DNA of 64,000 nt, from positions 62,001 to 126,000 of the forward strand of contig NZ_BMQI01000002.1 in assembly GCF_014648035.1 (NCBI RefSeq), read 5' to 3'. The notes below the pieces were generated by a model that had not been told where the DNA came from, did no database searches, and saw only the letters and a program-made list of their open reading frames with translations. This document shows, piece after piece, positions 1 to 10,352 of this stretch (positions within the stretch are counted from its first letter, which is position 1; each line of letters starts with the position of its first letter). The stretch is from Shewanella algicola (GTDB lineage: Bacteria > Pseudomonadota > Gammaproteobacteria > Enterobacterales > Shewanellaceae). The position numbers were made by a program, and so were the translations under genes.

Positions 1-597
1 TAAGTTAATCAATAACAAGGCTACAATCGCAGAAATAGACATAGTCAATGCAGAGCCAAACATAAAGCTGCCCCACTCGGCCAAAGCGCGATAATTTTCA
101 ATCGCTATACCTTGGGTTGACACTGGAATGGTTTCGAAACTGGCCACCAGCATTCTAAACATCAACAAATGGCCATCAACGGCTAAAAAGATTAACGTTG
201 ATAATAGTAAAAAAAAGTTACTCACTACCGGCGTTTGCTCACCAGATCCAGGGTCTACCATTGAGGCAAAACCTAAACTGGTTTGCATACCAATAATTTG
301 CCCTGTCAGTACAAAGGTTTGCATCACCATTAAGGTGATAAACCCCATCGTTACACCTATTAGGATTTGCTGCGCAATAACAAACACCGAACTAAATGCC
401 ATCAGTTCGATGCTATCCATGGGCGGCAAAACAGGCGCGACAGCCATGGTAATGGCCACCGCTAATAACAGTCTGACTCGAGAGGGGGTGGTGTTTGCGC
501 CAAATACTGCCATCACCATTAACATTGACGATATGCGAAAAAACGGCAGCAGGTATGCAGCAATTATTTGACTGATTTCATCAAACAAAATATCCAT
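1..597 (-). CDS. fliR: FliR, flagellar export gate protein (3' end cut by window edge)
   Basis: Inner-membrane component of the flagellar type III export gate, working with FliP and FliQ. The frame opens at an ATG at 597 (MDILFDEISQ...) and stays open to base 1, giving about 199 residues of a family usually near 260. Several hydrophobic segments are visible, including one around FFLLLSTLIFLAVDGHLL, typical of FliR. The start lies 3 bases downstream of the fliQ stop, so it is translated as part of the fliKLMNOPQR unit. The C-terminal membrane segments lie outside the window. Confidence 0.93.
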   Translation of the reverse strand, partial: MDILFDEISQIIAAYLLPFFRISSMLMVMAVFGANTTPSRVRLLLAVAITMAVAPVLPPMDSIELMAFSSVFVIAQQILIGVTMGFITLMVMQTFVLTGQIIGMQTSLGFASMVDPGSGEQTPVVSNFFLLLSTLIFLAVDGHLLMFRMLVASFETIPVSTQGIAIENYRALAEWGSFMFGSALTMSISAIVALLLINL

Positions 598-600
598 GAT

Positions 601-870
601 TTACCCTATCACCATGGGAATGAGATTCACCATTTCAATAAAGAAGTCCATCATGGTTTGCACCAACCAATGCCCTAAAAACATTAAAGCAAATAAGGTC
701 ATCAACAAGCGAGGTAAAAAGCTTAAGGTTTGTTCGTTAATCGAGGTGGCCGCCTGGAATACTGCCACAATTAAACCAATAAATAAGCCAGGTAAAATAA
801 TCGCTGACACGATCAGAACAATAACTGATAGTGCTTCTCGAAAGATATCAATGAGCGATTCAGGAGACAT
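601..870 (-). CDS. fliQ: FliQ, flagellar export gate protein
   Basis: Small 89-residue inner-membrane protein of the export gate. It begins MSPESLIDIF and has two long hydrophobic helices (about residues 15-40 and 50-75), the family's normal length and topology. It sits between fliP (12 bases upstream) and fliR (3 bases downstream). A GGAGA element directly precedes the ATG. Nothing unusual is seen. Confidence 0.95.
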   Translation of the reverse strand: MSPESLIDIFREALSVIVLIVSAIILPGLFIGLIVAVFQAATSINEQTLSFLPRLLMTLFALMFLGHWLVQTMMDFFIEMVNLIPMVIG

Positions 871-882
871 AAATACCTGGCC

Positions 883-1644
883 TTATATTCCGAAGCTATT
901 GGCTAACGTGCCCATCACGAGGCCCCAACCATCAACTAACACGAATAACATTATCTTAAACGGTAGCGACACGATCATCGGCGACAGCATCATCATACCC
1001 ATGGCCATCAAAATACTGGCGACCACTAAATCGAGCACTAAAAATGGCACAAATAACATAAAGCCTATTTGGAAAGCGGTTTTTAACTCACTGGTAATAA
1101 ACGCGGGGATCACCACGCTCATTGGCGCTTGCTCAGGGGATTGGATGTCTTTATAGCCTGATATTTCAATAAAGGTTTGTAAATCTGTGGTGCGAACTTG
1201 CGACAGCATAAAGGTTTTAATCGGCTCTTTACCCACATCATAGGCTTGGGTCAGAGTCATGGTTTCATTAACATAAGGCTCAACAGCTTCAACATAAATT
1301 TTATCAAATACTGGCGCCATAATAAAAAACGTCATAAACAAACTAATGCCAATAAGCACCTGATTTGATGGAGTTTGCTGCAACCCTAATGCCTGACGTA
1401 ATATTGACAACACCACAATAATACGGGTAAACGACGTCAGCATTATCACCATAGCAGGGATAAAGCTCATAGCGGTCATCAGCAACAAGATTTGTAACGT
1501 GACCGAATACTCAGTTGAACCATCAGCGCCTGTTGTTACGGTTACCGCAGACAACACACCGTCTTGCGCCAATGCCTCAGGCACAAATAACATTGCCACC
1601 ATGGCCATTAGGGTGATCACCAATAAACTGGTGCATTTATTCAT
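883..1644 (-). CDS. fliP: FliP, flagellar export gate protein
   Basis: 253 residues, the usual FliP length. A cleavable signal peptide is evident (hydrophobic stretch ending in PEALA-Q near residue 26), followed by membrane helices at about 48-70, 88-112, 185-212 and 220-245. The family core around [17 protein letters not shown] (about residues 71-87) is intact. FliP forms the helical core of the export channel with FliQ and FliR. The start codon overlaps the fliO stop by one base, indicating translational coupling. Confidence 0.96.
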   Translation of the reverse strand: MNKCTSLLVITLMAMVAMLFVPEALAQDGVLSAVTVTTGADGSTEYSVTLQILLLMTAMSFIPAMVIMLTSFTRIIVVLSILRQALGLQQTPSNQVLIGISLFMTFFIMAPVFDKIYVEAVEPYVNETMTLTQAYDVGKEPIKTFMLSQVRTTDLQTFIEISGYKDIQSPEQAPMSVVIPAFITSELKTAFQIGFMLFVPFLVLDLVVASILMAMGMMMLSPMIVSLPFKIMLFVLVDGWGLVMGTLANSFGI

Positions 1645-2054
1645 TATTGCTGTTCCTTGGCTTGTTTAAGACGGCTGGAAAAAGAAGTGGTTGGCACGTC
1701 AACTTGGGTATCCAATTTATCAATTAAGCTGATTTGTTGCGAAGTCACCCCGAGTAAATATTGTTGACCGTTCACCTCAATCAACACCACTTTTTCACGT
1801 TGGCCAATAGGGGTTACCGCGAGGCTTTTAATCACTCCGCCGTTTGAGGGGACAAGATTTAACCGCTTAACAATGTAGGCTAAAACAAAAATGAGGGCGA
1901 GTACCACAATTAACCCGCCAACCATGTTTGCTAAGGTGGCGGTGTTTGACGCCTCAGAGGTACGAGTGAGTACTGCCGTAGTGCTTGAGTTAGCCGCATC
2001 GACGTCTGTCAATGCTTGGGCCATCACACTGAGCATTGAAATCATATTCGCCAC
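1644..2054 (-). CDS. fliO: FliO, flagellar export accessory protein
   Basis: 136 residues with one clear membrane helix (about 43-62) followed by a positively charged cytoplasmic domain ending in KQAKEQQ. FliO assists assembly of the FliP ring. The sequence is poorly conserved in the family, so the call rests on size, topology, the [20 protein letters not shown] segment typical of FliO, and position between fliN and fliP. Its stop overlaps the fliP start by one base. Confidence 0.9.
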   Translation of the reverse strand: MANMISMLSVMAQALTDVDAANSSTTAVLTRTSEASNTATLANMVGGLIVVLALIFVLAYIVKRLNLVPSNGGVIKSLAVTPIGQREKVVLIEVNGQQYLLGVTSQQISLIDKLDTQVDVPTTSFSSRLKQAKEQQ

Positions 2055-2087
2055 GGTAATCCCTTGTGTTGTTGTCGATTAAAAAGA

Positions 2088-2471
2088 TTACTTAAGCTTT
2101 TTAATGCGTTCAGTTTGGCTAATTACATCCGTTAAACGAATACCAAATTTATCGTTAACCACGACCACTTCACCATGAGCAATCAAGGTACCATTAACCA
2201 TCACATCAAGTGGCTCACCAGCAACACGGTCAAGTTCAACTACCGAGCTCTGGTTTAACTGCAGTAAATTACGAATGCTGATAAAACTGCGACCCACTTC
2301 CATTGAAATCGTCACCGGAATATCAAGGATGGAGTCAAGCTTAGCGGCTTCTTCTTTTGTGATGGGTTTAGAGTCGTCAACTAACTCATCGAGTTCAACT
2401 TGTTGCGCTTCTTCTAACGCTTGCTCAGCCATTGCTGCAGCCCAATCATCACCAGTATCTTCTGTACTCAT
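2088..2471 (-). CDS. fliN: FliN, flagellar motor switch protein
   Basis: 127 residues. The acidic N-terminus (about 1-45) is followed by the C-terminal SpoA/surface presentation domain (about 48-127) with the ILDIPVTISMEVGR segment that marks FliN. It forms the lower C-ring with FliM and takes part in rotation switching and substrate delivery by FliH. It lies 10 bases after fliM in the fliKLMNOPQR unit. Confidence 0.96.
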   Translation of the reverse strand: MSTEDTGDDWAAAMAEQALEEAQQVELDELVDDSKPITKEEAAKLDSILDIPVTISMEVGRSFISIRNLLQLNQSSVVELDRVAGEPLDVMVNGTLIAHGEVVVVNDKFGIRLTDVISQTERIKKLK

Positions 2472-2481
2472 TTACATCACC

Positions 2482-3510
2482 TTATAAATCTGAAATATCA
2501 CGAGACTTACCTTTACGTGTTACCAGTTGTAATTCTGATTTAACCGTTTCAGGTCGAGCTATTTTCTCACTGATTTTTAATGCTAAATTCTCTCGTGACT
2601 TGCCTAGCTTACAACGATAAGTGGGTAAGTCTTCAATTCGCATCATAATATGTTCTGGCAGGTCTATCGGAATAATATCACCGGCTTTAAACCCCATCAC
2701 ATCACGCAACGTGACCTCATGCTCAACAATGTTGGCGTCAAAGCCCACTTGAACGTCCATAATTTCATCACGCAATGCTTGTGACCAGCGCATATCAGTA
2801 TCTTGCTTATCGCTTTGTACACCGGCATCGAGCAGTTCACGAATAGGCTCAATCATCGAATAAGGCATGGTAATATGAAAATCACCGCCGCCGCCGTCTA
2901 CTTCAATGTGGAATGAGTTAATCACCACCACTTCTGTAGGGCTAACAATATTAGCCATTGCAGGGTTTACTTCCGAGTCAAGATATTCAAACTCAACATC
3001 CATTACCGGCGCCCAGGCGTCTTTATAATCTTCAAAAATAATCTTTAACAACAACTGCACAATACGGCGTTCTGTTGGGGTAAATTCTCGGCCTTCAATT
3101 TTGGCGTGGAACCGGCCATCGCCACCAAAGAAGTTATCCACCAATATAAACACTAAACGTGCTTCCATGGTGATAAGTGCTGTGCCTTTTAATGGGCTAA
3201 AACGCACCATATTTAAACTGGTAGGTACAAATAGCGTGTGTACGTACTCGCCAAACTTAAGCATTTGTACGCCATTAATTGACACTTCGGCCGCACGGCG
3301 CATCATGTTAAACATGCTTATGCGAAGATGACGTGCAAAACGTTCGTTGACGATTTCAAGCGTGGGCATACGACCACGTACAATTCGGTCTTGAGACGAG
3401 AAATCATAAGAGCGCGCATCTTCGCTATTCTCCTCAATATCGTCCTCATCGACATCGTCTACTCCATGAAGTAGCGCATCGATCTCATCTTGGCTTAATA
3501 AATCACTCAC
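2482..3510 (-). CDS. fliM: FliM, flagellar motor switch protein
   Basis: 342 residues, normal family length. Residues 3-16 (DLLSQDEIDALLHG) form the conserved CheY-P binding motif. A middle CheC-like domain and a C-terminal SpoA domain follow. A glycine-rich loop (DGGGGDFH) is present at the point expected in the middle domain. FliM links FliG and FliN in the C-ring and receives the chemotaxis signal. It lies between fliL and fliN, all on the same strand. Confidence 0.97.
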   Translation of the reverse strand: MSDLLSQDEIDALLHGVDDVDEDDIEENSEDARSYDFSSQDRIVRGRMPTLEIVNERFARHLRISMFNMMRRAAEVSINGVQMLKFGEYVHTLFVPTSLNMVRFSPLKGTALITMEARLVFILVDNFFGGDGRFHAKIEGREFTPTERRIVQLLLKIIFEDYKDAWAPVMDVEFEYLDSEVNPAMANIVSPTEVVVINSFHIEVDGGGGDFHITMPYSMIEPIRELLDAGVQSDKQDTDMRWSQALRDEIMDVQVGFDANIVEHEVTLRDVMGFKAGDIIPIDLPEHIMMRIEDLPTYRCKLGKSRENLALKISEKIARPETVKSELQLVTRKGKSRDISDL

Positions 3511-3539
3511 ATCGTAGCCTTAGCAGTTAATGCATTTGG

Positions 3540-4061
3540 TTATTGCATCACAAAACCAGTAAACAGGACTTTTTCAACCACTTTTTTGCCTGTTATTGGT
3601 TGCAGCGTATTTTGTACATTAAGTAATGCTAATTGACGAAGCTCATCTTTACCGGCTTGGGTACTGAGCTTTTGCACATCTGCACCGCTAAACGTAGTCA
3701 GTAATGCATCTTCAATTAAAGGAATATGTTTTTTAGTTAAAATACTGTCATCTTCACCGCGCACCATAAGTTGCACTTTAATTTCAACTAAACGCGCACG
3801 GTCAACACCGGGAAGATTAAATAGAAATGGTCTTGGCATGCCAACGTAATCAGCTTGAGCCATAACTTCGGGTTCAGTCGTTTGCGCCTCTGGCGCATTG
3901 GGGTTTGCGGCAGCGGCAGGTTCATCAGAACCCATAAAAAACCACGCTGCACCACCCGCCAATAACACCACCACTAAACCAATGCCGCCAAACAGCACCA
4001 GTTTGTTTTTCTTTTTGCCACCCTCTGCAGCATCTTGTAACTCTAATTCTTCTTCAGCCAT
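3540..4061 (-). CDS. fliL: FliL, stator-associated flagellar protein
   Basis: 173 residues from the chosen ATG at 4061, which has a GGGAG ribosome site 5 bases upstream. An upstream TTG at 4073 would overlap that site and is disfavoured. A short acidic lysine-containing cytoplasmic tail precedes a membrane helix (about residues 22-44) and a periplasmic domain. FliL surrounds the MotAB-type stators and supports torque at high load. It is the first gene after fliK. Confidence 0.94.
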   Translation of the reverse strand: MAEEELELQDAAEGGKKKNKLVLFGGIGLVVVLLAGGAAWFFMGSDEPAAAANPNAPEAQTTEPEVMAQADYVGMPRPFLFNLPGVDRARLVEIKVQLMVRGEDDSILTKKHIPLIEDALLTTFSGADVQKLSTQAGKDELRQLALLNVQNTLQPITGKKVVEKVLFTGFVMQ

Positions 4062-4159
4062 AATGGCTCCCAATTAACAAGGTGATCAATATGATGACAA
4101 ACTCAATCACTTATTGTTATAAAAAATCGTATTATCTCATATGTGTATAGGTTACCTGC

Positions 4160-6043
4160 TTAAGCATAATAATCTATAGCAGAATGTAAACTCCTTGACG
4201 AATTTGTCATCAAGCTCACTTCTTGTGCTGCTATTTCATCCAATTGGCCATCTGCGGCAGTGCCCTGTTGTCCACTTTGTCCTTGCTGTTGCTCTCGCCC
4301 GTCGCCACCTTGAGACACATGACTATCGGTCAGTTGTAATCCTTCACTGGCTAACATGTCGCGTAAACGAGGAATCGCTTGTTCAACTAAGTCACGAGTT
4401 TGTGATTGTGCAACGTTAAACTGCACCTGAGTTTGGTCACCTTGGATTTGAATTTTCACCGTAAGGTGGCCTAATTCTGGTGGATCAAGGCGGATTTCGG
4501 CCTGTTGAATACCATTGCTCACCATAGTGATTAGCTGCTGCTTCATTGCTGGTGAAAACTTCTGGATCATCTCCTGTATTTGCGTGCCGGCATCGACTTG
4601 AGTTTGCGGCCTTAACGATAGTTGAAACTGCGGCACTTCACTCTTATGAGCTGGGGTAAAACTGCTTTGGTTTTGCAACGCTTTAGTATCTGTTTCAGCG
4701 GTTTCTGACATAAAGTCGAGGCCACTTGTAGTCACGCTGGCTGTGCTACTTAACTCATTTGCTGACACTTTAGAGGCGACCGAGTCGAGCACCACAGAAA
4801 ACTCAGCCTTTGCCATTACTTTACCGTTAGCAGGATCGGCTTGAATATTGCCATCAATACGGGTTTTATCACCTAAAATTGATTTAGCGTCTGCAGCCCA
4901 AGCTCTTGCGGATTGTAAGTCAACTTTAGACGCTGAAGTCTCAGCGCCAAGTGTTGAAACTGAAGCGGCATTTGAAGATAACGACGCGGTTACCGCTGAG
5001 GCAGATTGGGTTAAGGTAACATCAATATCATCCGTATCGACACTATCGGTAGTTGCTGTTGTCACCGTTGTAAAATCAATAGCATCAGAGGCCTGTTTAG
5101 CGGTTTCAGCATCACCCGCAGTTGCTTTAGGCTTTATTTCTTCAGCAGTAACCGTGGTCTTTGTAAAGTCAATTCCATCGATATCATCAGTAATAGTCTG
5201 TGAGGCTGTCGTTGCTTGTGTATTGTTAGGTTTGACTTGCTCCAACATAGAGACGCCAAGCGCTTTGTCTATTTCGCTTTGCTCGTCACTATTGAGCAGT
5301 TGCAATGATACCTCTTCAGCATCATCTAATTTAAAGTCAATGTCTGCCATCGCCAAAATTGACTCATCGACCACAGGGGCCTGTAAATTAAAGTCCTTAA
5401 TGATTGCGCTTAACTGATCACGATCTAATACCTGCAATTCTTTTGCAGATAAATGACTAAAGGCCATTAAACCACTGAGCTCTTGTTCACTCAGTTGCGC
5501 CACCACCTCTTTTGACGAGCTAAGCTGCGGTGCAAGGTCAATCGTGTTGGTAAATAGTTCGCCTTCAAACTCAATAGAATCGAAGTTAATTTGCTCTAGT
5601 TCGAATGAATTATCCGTAACAGGTACCGCGGCCGAAGAGACAGAGCTTGGTGCGTCAATAACCGGCTCTAATTGAGCACTTTGTTCAACGTATACGCCGA
5701 GCTTATCAATAAGCGGCAATTCGTTTCCGGCACCCGAGTGACGCTTCCCTAATGAGTCTGCCATGGTGAGCTGGGCAAAAATCATATCAGCGTCAGCATT
5801 TTCATCAGCAAGTTGTTCAGCCGTTTTATTGAGTTCTTTTTCGATATCGGCATCGTATATTGGTACTACAATATTGGTATCTTCAGCTTTAACACCGCTG
5901 CTTTTTACTGGCTCACTCGATTCATTCGCTTGAGAGAATGCAGACAAGAATGATGTATTTTCAATATCTTGCATATTATTCTTCGAACTAACATCAGCAG
6001 ATTGACTGCTATTGCTCAGTAAGATATTGCTCATTTGCTGCAT
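4160..6043 (-). CDS. fliK: FliK, hook-length control protein (long acidic form)
   Basis: About 627 residues from the ATG at 6043, which has GGAG 6 bases upstream. A GTG at 6055 would sit on that ribosome site. The first ~480 residues are low-complexity, rich in Ser, Thr, Ala, Asp and Glu, as expected for the ruler part. The C-terminal Flg_hook domain (about 485-585) holds IRLDPPELGHLTVKIQ, the substrate-switch core that contacts FlhB. A Gln/Gly-rich stretch follows. It is longer than the ~400 residues of enteric FliK. A sigma-54 element lies upstream at 6229-6243. Confidence 0.93.
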   Translation of the reverse strand: MQQMSNILLSNSSQSADVSSKNNMQDIENTSFLSAFSQANESSEPVKSSGVKAEDTNIVVPIYDADIEKELNKTAEQLADENADADMIFAQLTMADSLGKRHSGAGNELPLIDKLGVYVEQSAQLEPVIDAPSSVSSAAVPVTDNSFELEQINFDSIEFEGELFTNTIDLAPQLSSSKEVVAQLSEQELSGLMAFSHLSAKELQVLDRDQLSAIIKDFNLQAPVVDESILAMADIDFKLDDAEEVSLQLLNSDEQSEIDKALGVSMLEQVKPNNTQATTASQTITDDIDGIDFTKTTVTAEEIKPKATAGDAETAKQASDAIDFTTVTTATTDSVDTDDIDVTLTQSASAVTASLSSNAASVSTLGAETSASKVDLQSARAWAADAKSILGDKTRIDGNIQADPANGKVMAKAEFSVVLDSVASKVSANELSSTASVTTSGLDFMSETAETDTKALQNQSSFTPAHKSEVPQFQLSLRPQTQVDAGTQIQEMIQKFSPAMKQQLITMVSNGIQQAEIRLDPPELGHLTVKIQIQGDQTQVQFNVAQSQTRDLVEQAIPRLRDMLASEGLQLTDSHVSQGGDGREQQQGQSGQQGTAADGQLDEIAAQEVSLMTNSSRSLHSAIDYYA

Positions 6044-6228
6044 AATGGGCTCCACTTAATCAAATCAAGTTTGCTGTTGTATTATCAACAACGGATTCTA
6101 CTTATATTCACCAGCGGGCTTAATGACCCTGATCATTCAGACAAATCACCCCAGACGATAAAGGCGGCTAAAACACCCTTGGTGACTGTCACTTCGCTGA
6201 CGATTTCGCTTTCAATCATTAAAAGCAA

Positions 6229-6243
6229 GCAATTAAAGTGCCA
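6229..6243 (-). promoter_or_regulatory. Sigma-54 promoter of the fliKLMNOPQR unit
   Basis: On the minus strand the sequence reads TGGCAC-TTTAA-TTGC, an exact -24/-12 pattern (GG and GC ten bases apart). It lies about 185 bases before the fliK ATG at 6043 and after the fliJ stop at 6345. FlrA or FlrC, both encoded in this window, would be the activator. The match is read from sequence; use is inferred. Confidence 0.75.
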
Positions 6244-6344
6244 CTTATTTTTACTGGGTATGATTAATAAAGAGAGGGAGAATGAATAGGATGACTAGAA
6301 AGCTAACTAACAGGGAGAATAGAAAGCACAATAAGGTTAACGCA

Positions 6345-6791
6345 CTATTTCATTTTGTTTCTAAAATATTGTTGCATGGCAAACTCATCAGACATTTTTT
6401 GCTCACGTTTTGACTCAGCGATTTGTGCTTTGGTAGCTTTTTTAGCGAGTAGCATTTCAACGGCTTTGCGTTTTTGCTGGGTTTCTTGCCAATGTTGTTG
6501 CCGATAGCCGACTTGTTTTTCACCGTCTTGCACAACTGCAACTTGCTGGTTAATCGCACTGTCTACCTGGCGAATAAACTGATGAAATTGATGATACTGG
6601 TTAGCGCGCAATGTGGTGCCGGTATGGCCTTCCATTTGCTTCATGTAATCTAGGCGATAATTATTTAAAGCATCAAGTTGCCCTTGACGCTTTTGCCGTT
6701 CAAATTGCGCCGCTTTTAACTGCAATGCGGCTTTCTCTTCGGCCTCAACCGCTAATTTAAGTACCGTTACAAGGGGATCGGTTTTAGCCAT
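6345..6791 (-). CDS. fliJ: FliJ, export chaperone/ATPase stalk
   Basis: 148 residues, almost wholly charged and coiled-coil-like, with Glu, Lys and Gln rich heptads throughout, as in FliJ. It acts as the central stalk of the FliI ATPase ring and couples it to FlhA. It starts 3 bases after the fliI stop. It is the last gene of the fliEFGHIJ unit; about 300 bases with a new promoter follow before fliK. Confidence 0.92.
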   Translation of the reverse strand: MAKTDPLVTVLKLAVEAEEKAALQLKAAQFERQKRQGQLDALNNYRLDYMKQMEGHTGTTLRANQYHQFHQFIRQVDSAINQQVAVVQDGEKQVGYRQQHWQETQQKRKAVEMLLAKKATKAQIAESKREQKMSDEFAMQQYFRNKMK

Positions 6792-6794
6792 GGG

Positions 6795-8135
6795 TTAGCC
6801 TTGGCACTGCGCAGCAATTTGAGTCAGCATCACTTTACTGTCGTCAAAACTCACTGGGTCTTTAAAGCCCTGGCGTAAAAATGCATTCATGGCAGGTTGT
6901 AAGCGAATCGCATTATCAATGCGCGGATCGCTACCTTGTGCATACGCCCCAATAGAAATTAAGTCGCGGTTTTGTTGGTATAGCGAATACATTTGCTTCA
7001 CTCGGCGCATAGCCTCTAAATGCTCACCGCTAATCACCATGGGCGCCACACGGCTAATCGACGCTTCAACATCAATAGCAGGGTAATGGCCAGAGTCAGC
7101 CAGTTGGCGCGACAACACTACGTGGCCGTCTAAAATCGCCCGCGATGCATCGGCAATAGGATCTTGCTGATCATCACCTTCGGTTAGTACGGTATAAAAC
7201 GCAGTAATAGAGCCTTGTCCAGGCCCGCCATTGCCAGCTCGCTCAACTAAGCGCGGCAATTTAGCAAACACTGAGGGCGGATAGCCTTTGGTGGCCGGTG
7301 GCTCACCCACTGCTAACGCAACCTCACGCTGAGCCTGAGCATAACGGGTTAAACTGTCCATTAGCAGTAATACGTCGTAGCCTAAATCGCGAAAATACTC
7401 AGCAATTCGGGTCGAAGTTTCGCAAGCACGTAAGCGCATTAGTGGCGATGTGTCAGCAGGAGCTGCCACCACAACCGAGCGTGCACGGCCTTGCTCACCT
7501 AAAATCTCTTCAATAAATTCTTTTACTTCTCGGCCACGTTCTCCCACCAGCCCAACCACAATAATGTCGGCAGTTGAGCCGCGTGTCATCATGCCTAACA
7601 GCACACTTTTACCCACACCAGAGCCAGCAAACAAGCCCATACGTTGACCTTTACCGACGGTAAGCATTGAGTTAATGGCTCTTACGCCCACATCTAAAGG
7701 TTCAGTGATTGCCCTGCGAGATAAAGGGTTAATATTAGGGCCATGTCGAGCCGCCTGCTGATCGGTATTGAGCGGCCCTAATCCATCTAATGGTGCGCCA
7801 CTGCCGTCGAGTACTCGCCCAAGCAATGACAACCCAACATTTAAACTCGACTGCTCACCTAGTGGTCTAACTCGCGCACCGGGCAATACACCACGTAGTT
7901 CTTCAATTGGCATTAAGTAAAGTAACTTGTCATCAAAACCAACCACTTCTGCAACCAATTCACCCGCCATGGTTTCAATTGAACATAAACTGCCTACTGG
8001 CGCACGACAACCAGTGGCTTCGAGTGTTAAGCCAACAACTCGCACTAACTGCCCGCTGGCAACAGGCCGAAGCGGCAACACTTGCTTATGATGAACGGCA
8101 AATTTATTGAGTAATTGGTGCTTCCGTGAACTCAT
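6795..8135 (-). CDS. fliI: FliI, flagellar export ATPase
   Basis: 446 residues, the usual FliI length. The Walker A motif GSGVGKS is at residues 171-177 and a Walker B stretch ([13 protein letters not shown]) follows near 255. The N-terminal beta-barrel and C-terminal helical domain are complete. It energises export of rod, hook and filament subunits. Its ATG overlaps the fliH stop (4 bases), so the two are translationally coupled and their products interact. Confidence 0.97.
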   Translation of the reverse strand: MSSRKHQLLNKFAVHHKQVLPLRPVASGQLVRVVGLTLEATGCRAPVGSLCSIETMAGELVAEVVGFDDKLLYLMPIEELRGVLPGARVRPLGEQSSLNVGLSLLGRVLDGSGAPLDGLGPLNTDQQAARHGPNINPLSRRAITEPLDVGVRAINSMLTVGKGQRMGLFAGSGVGKSVLLGMMTRGSTADIIVVGLVGERGREVKEFIEEILGEQGRARSVVVAAPADTSPLMRLRACETSTRIAEYFRDLGYDVLLLMDSLTRYAQAQREVALAVGEPPATKGYPPSVFAKLPRLVERAGNGGPGQGSITAFYTVLTEGDDQQDPIADASRAILDGHVVLSRQLADSGHYPAIDVEASISRVAPMVISGEHLEAMRRVKQMYSLYQQNRDLISIGAYAQGSDPRIDNAIRLQPAMNAFLRQGFKDPVSFDDSKVMLTQIAAQCQG

Positions 8136-9199
8136 CCATTGTCCTTAACATCATTTGGTTCATCGGTTAGCGTTATGTCTTGCTCAGCACTTTCTACAGA
8201 TGCTGATTCTGTTGTTGCTAATGTTGGATCGAGTTCGGGCTCAATTTCAGCAGCAACTGCATCAGGCGTGTGCTCAGTTTGCGCGACATCTTGCGGCTGC
8301 ACATTCTCAGGTTCAGTTTGCTTCGCTTGAGTTTGCGCTTGCTGATAAGCGCTTAAATCATCCACTGTGGTTGTTTGATAAGTAGGTGTGACGTCTTTTA
8401 ACTGCTGGGTGTTTTTAGTTAACTGTTCGGCTTGTAATTCCAGCTCAGTAAACACTTGTTCAATGCGCAGATCTACCCGTAAGTCTACCGATGAACGCAC
8501 GCTCTCGATGACGCAATCGCCATTTGATAAGGTCGGGTCAATATCGATTTGCCATTGGTTCTTTTGCAGTTGCTCTGGCGGGTAACTGTGTGAAACCACA
8601 TCAGCATCGTGTTGATTTAAGCGTAATTTTACTAATTGATCTTTTAAAGGCAGTGCGTCAACACCTTGACGAAGGGCCGATAAAATATGTTCTGGGTGGG
8701 TTTTTAATTCATGCCCAATAACCGACTTAGCCAAACTAATGGTCATGGCCAGCAATTCAGCTTCGATTTCAGAGTCTAAAACGGCAAGCGGTTGTTCAAA
8801 CTGGCTGATGAGTTGAGACAACTGCTCAAGCAACTGATTAACTTGGGTTTGACCAGCTTCTAACCCTTGCTGTTCACCTTGAGCAAAACCCTCACTGTGG
8901 CCTTGCTCTAAGCCCTCTAAGCGGCCTTGTTCTAATCCTTGCTGATACCCATCTTGCTTACCTTGCTCAAGCCCTTCTTGTTCAGCAGCGGCGCGAATAT
9001 CTTCAATTTGCGCCATAGTTGGCGGCGCCATTGATTTTTCTGCTGTGACGGGTTTTGCTTCGTAAGGTTTTGACGACTTACCAAACATATTTGATGGGTC
9101 TTGGCTTTGATCTCGGGTGATATCAGGCAGCTGCCAATGACTGAATTCAACTTCATCATCAACACTAAGCACTTTTTTAGACGATTTGGATTCAGACAT
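8132..9199 (-). CDS. fliH: FliH, negative regulator of the export ATPase
   Basis: 355 residues. A run of glycine-spaced GxxxG-type repeats ([19 protein letters not shown] region, about 78-120) forms the FliH dimer helix, and the C-terminal FliI-binding domain follows (about 125-260). Beyond it lies an extra acidic, Gln/Glu/Thr-rich tail of roughly 90 residues that enteric FliH (about 235 residues) lacks. FliH delivers FliI and substrates to the C-ring via FliN. It lies between fliG and fliI. Confidence 0.94.
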   Translation of the reverse strand: MSESKSSKKVLSVDDEVEFSHWQLPDITRDQSQDPSNMFGKSSKPYEAKPVTAEKSMAPPTMAQIEDIRAAAEQEGLEQGKQDGYQQGLEQGRLEGLEQGHSEGFAQGEQQGLEAGQTQVNQLLEQLSQLISQFEQPLAVLDSEIEAELLAMTISLAKSVIGHELKTHPEHILSALRQGVDALPLKDQLVKLRLNQHDADVVSHSYPPEQLQKNQWQIDIDPTLSNGDCVIESVRSSVDLRVDLRIEQVFTELELQAEQLTKNTQQLKDVTPTYQTTTVDDLSAYQQAQTQAKQTEPENVQPQDVAQTEHTPDAVAAEIEPELDPTLATTESASVESAEQDITLTDEPNDVKDNG

Positions 9200-9305
9200 A
9201 GGAGTCTCTTCAGTTATCGCTGTCGGTTATCGCGGCAACAACGTATTGCCGCTGTCAAACTGTATCAAAGGCTAGCAAGATAAGGCTAGAGTGATAGGCT
9301 AAGAA

Positions 9306-10352
9306 TTATAAAAACTCTTCACCACCGCCACCGCCAAGCATAATCTCACCACTGTCGCTTAAACGACGCGCAATGGATAAAATCTCTTTTTGCGCCACTT
9401 CCACTTCACTAATACGAATTGGGCCCATTGCCTCTAAATCATCACGTAATAGCTCAGCGGCACGTTTAGACATATTGCCCAAGATTTTTTCTTTTAAGGC
9501 TTCGTCAGCACCTTTAAGTGCTTTCATTAGCACATCTTGCTGCACTTCGCGTAACAAGGCTTGTATACCGCGATCGTCTACATCGATTAGGTTTTCGAAC
9601 ACAAACATCATGTCTTGAATTTGCTGCGCCATCTCTTCATCAGACTCACGCATGGTCTCCATTATTTGACTTTCAATACCAGTATCAAGGTAGTTCATAA
9701 TATTGGCAGCCGCTTTTAAGCCGCCCATTTTCGCTGCTTGTGCCCCGCCCTGTCCGGCAAACTGTTTCTCCATGATGTCGTTCAATTCTTGTAATGCTGC
9801 GGGTTGTACTTCTTCAAGGTTAGCAATTCGCATCATTAAGTCTAAACGCGTGTTTTCAGGGAACTGACTAAAAATCTCTGCCGCTTGATCAGGCTCTAAA
9901 TATGACATGACAATCGTTTGAATTTGCGGATGTTCGTTTTGAATAATGGTGGCTACCTGGCGTGCATCCATCCATTTTAACGAATCAAGCCCTTTAGCGC
10001 CGCTGCCCATAATGATTTGTTCAATCAAGTTACCGGCTTTATCTTCACCCAATGCGGCGGTTAACGCTTTACGGACAAACTCTTCGCTGTTAAAGCCAAT
10101 TGACGAAAACTTTTGAATATCATCAAGAAACAACTTATGTACGCCAATAACCTTTTCTTGGCCAAATTCTTCCATTGCCGCCATCGCCATACCCACTTTC
10201 TGAACCTGCTTAGGCTCTAAGTGCTTTAAAATTGACGCTGCATCGGCCTCACTTAAACTCAGGAGTAAAATCGCAGTTTTTTCAATGCCGCTGAGTGATT
10301 CTGGGTCAAAAGCTGCGGCTTTTGCTGGTGCTTTTTCATTTTCATTAGCCAT
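9306..10352 (-). CDS. fliG: FliG, flagellar motor switch protein
   Basis: 348 residues with the three FliG domains in order. The N-terminal domain binds FliF, the middle domain carries the EHPQ motif (NEHPQIQTIVM, near residue 135), and the charged C-terminal domain meets the stator. A glycine run (GGGGG) lies near the C-terminus. The start overlaps the fliF stop by 8 bases, consistent with the tight stoichiometry of the MS ring and C ring. Confidence 0.97.
   Translation of the reverse strand: MANENEKAPAKAAAFDPESLSGIEKTAILLLSLSEADAASILKHLEPKQVQKVGMAMAAMEEFGQEKVIGVHKLFLDDIQKFSSIGFNSEEFVRKALTAALGEDKAGNLIEQIIMGSGAKGLDSLKWMDARQVATIIQNEHPQIQTIVMSYLEPDQAAEIFSQFPENTRLDLMMRIANLEEVQPAALQELNDIMEKQFAGQGGAQAAKMGGLKAAANIMNYLDTGIESQIMETMRESDEEMAQQIQDMMFVFENLIDVDDRGIQALLREVQQDVLMKALKGADEALKEKILGNMSKRAAELLRDDLEAMGPIRISEVEVAQKEILSIARRLSDSGEIMLGGGGGEEFL

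Noticed and set aside
128..1156. Plus-strand open frames over fliR, fliQ and fliP
   Set aside because: They are antisense to well-conserved membrane proteins and show no family features.
4848..5417. Long open frame antisense to fliK
   Set aside because: It mirrors the low-complexity Ser/Thr/Ala coding of fliK, has no ribosome site or domain, and lies wholly inside a confident gene.
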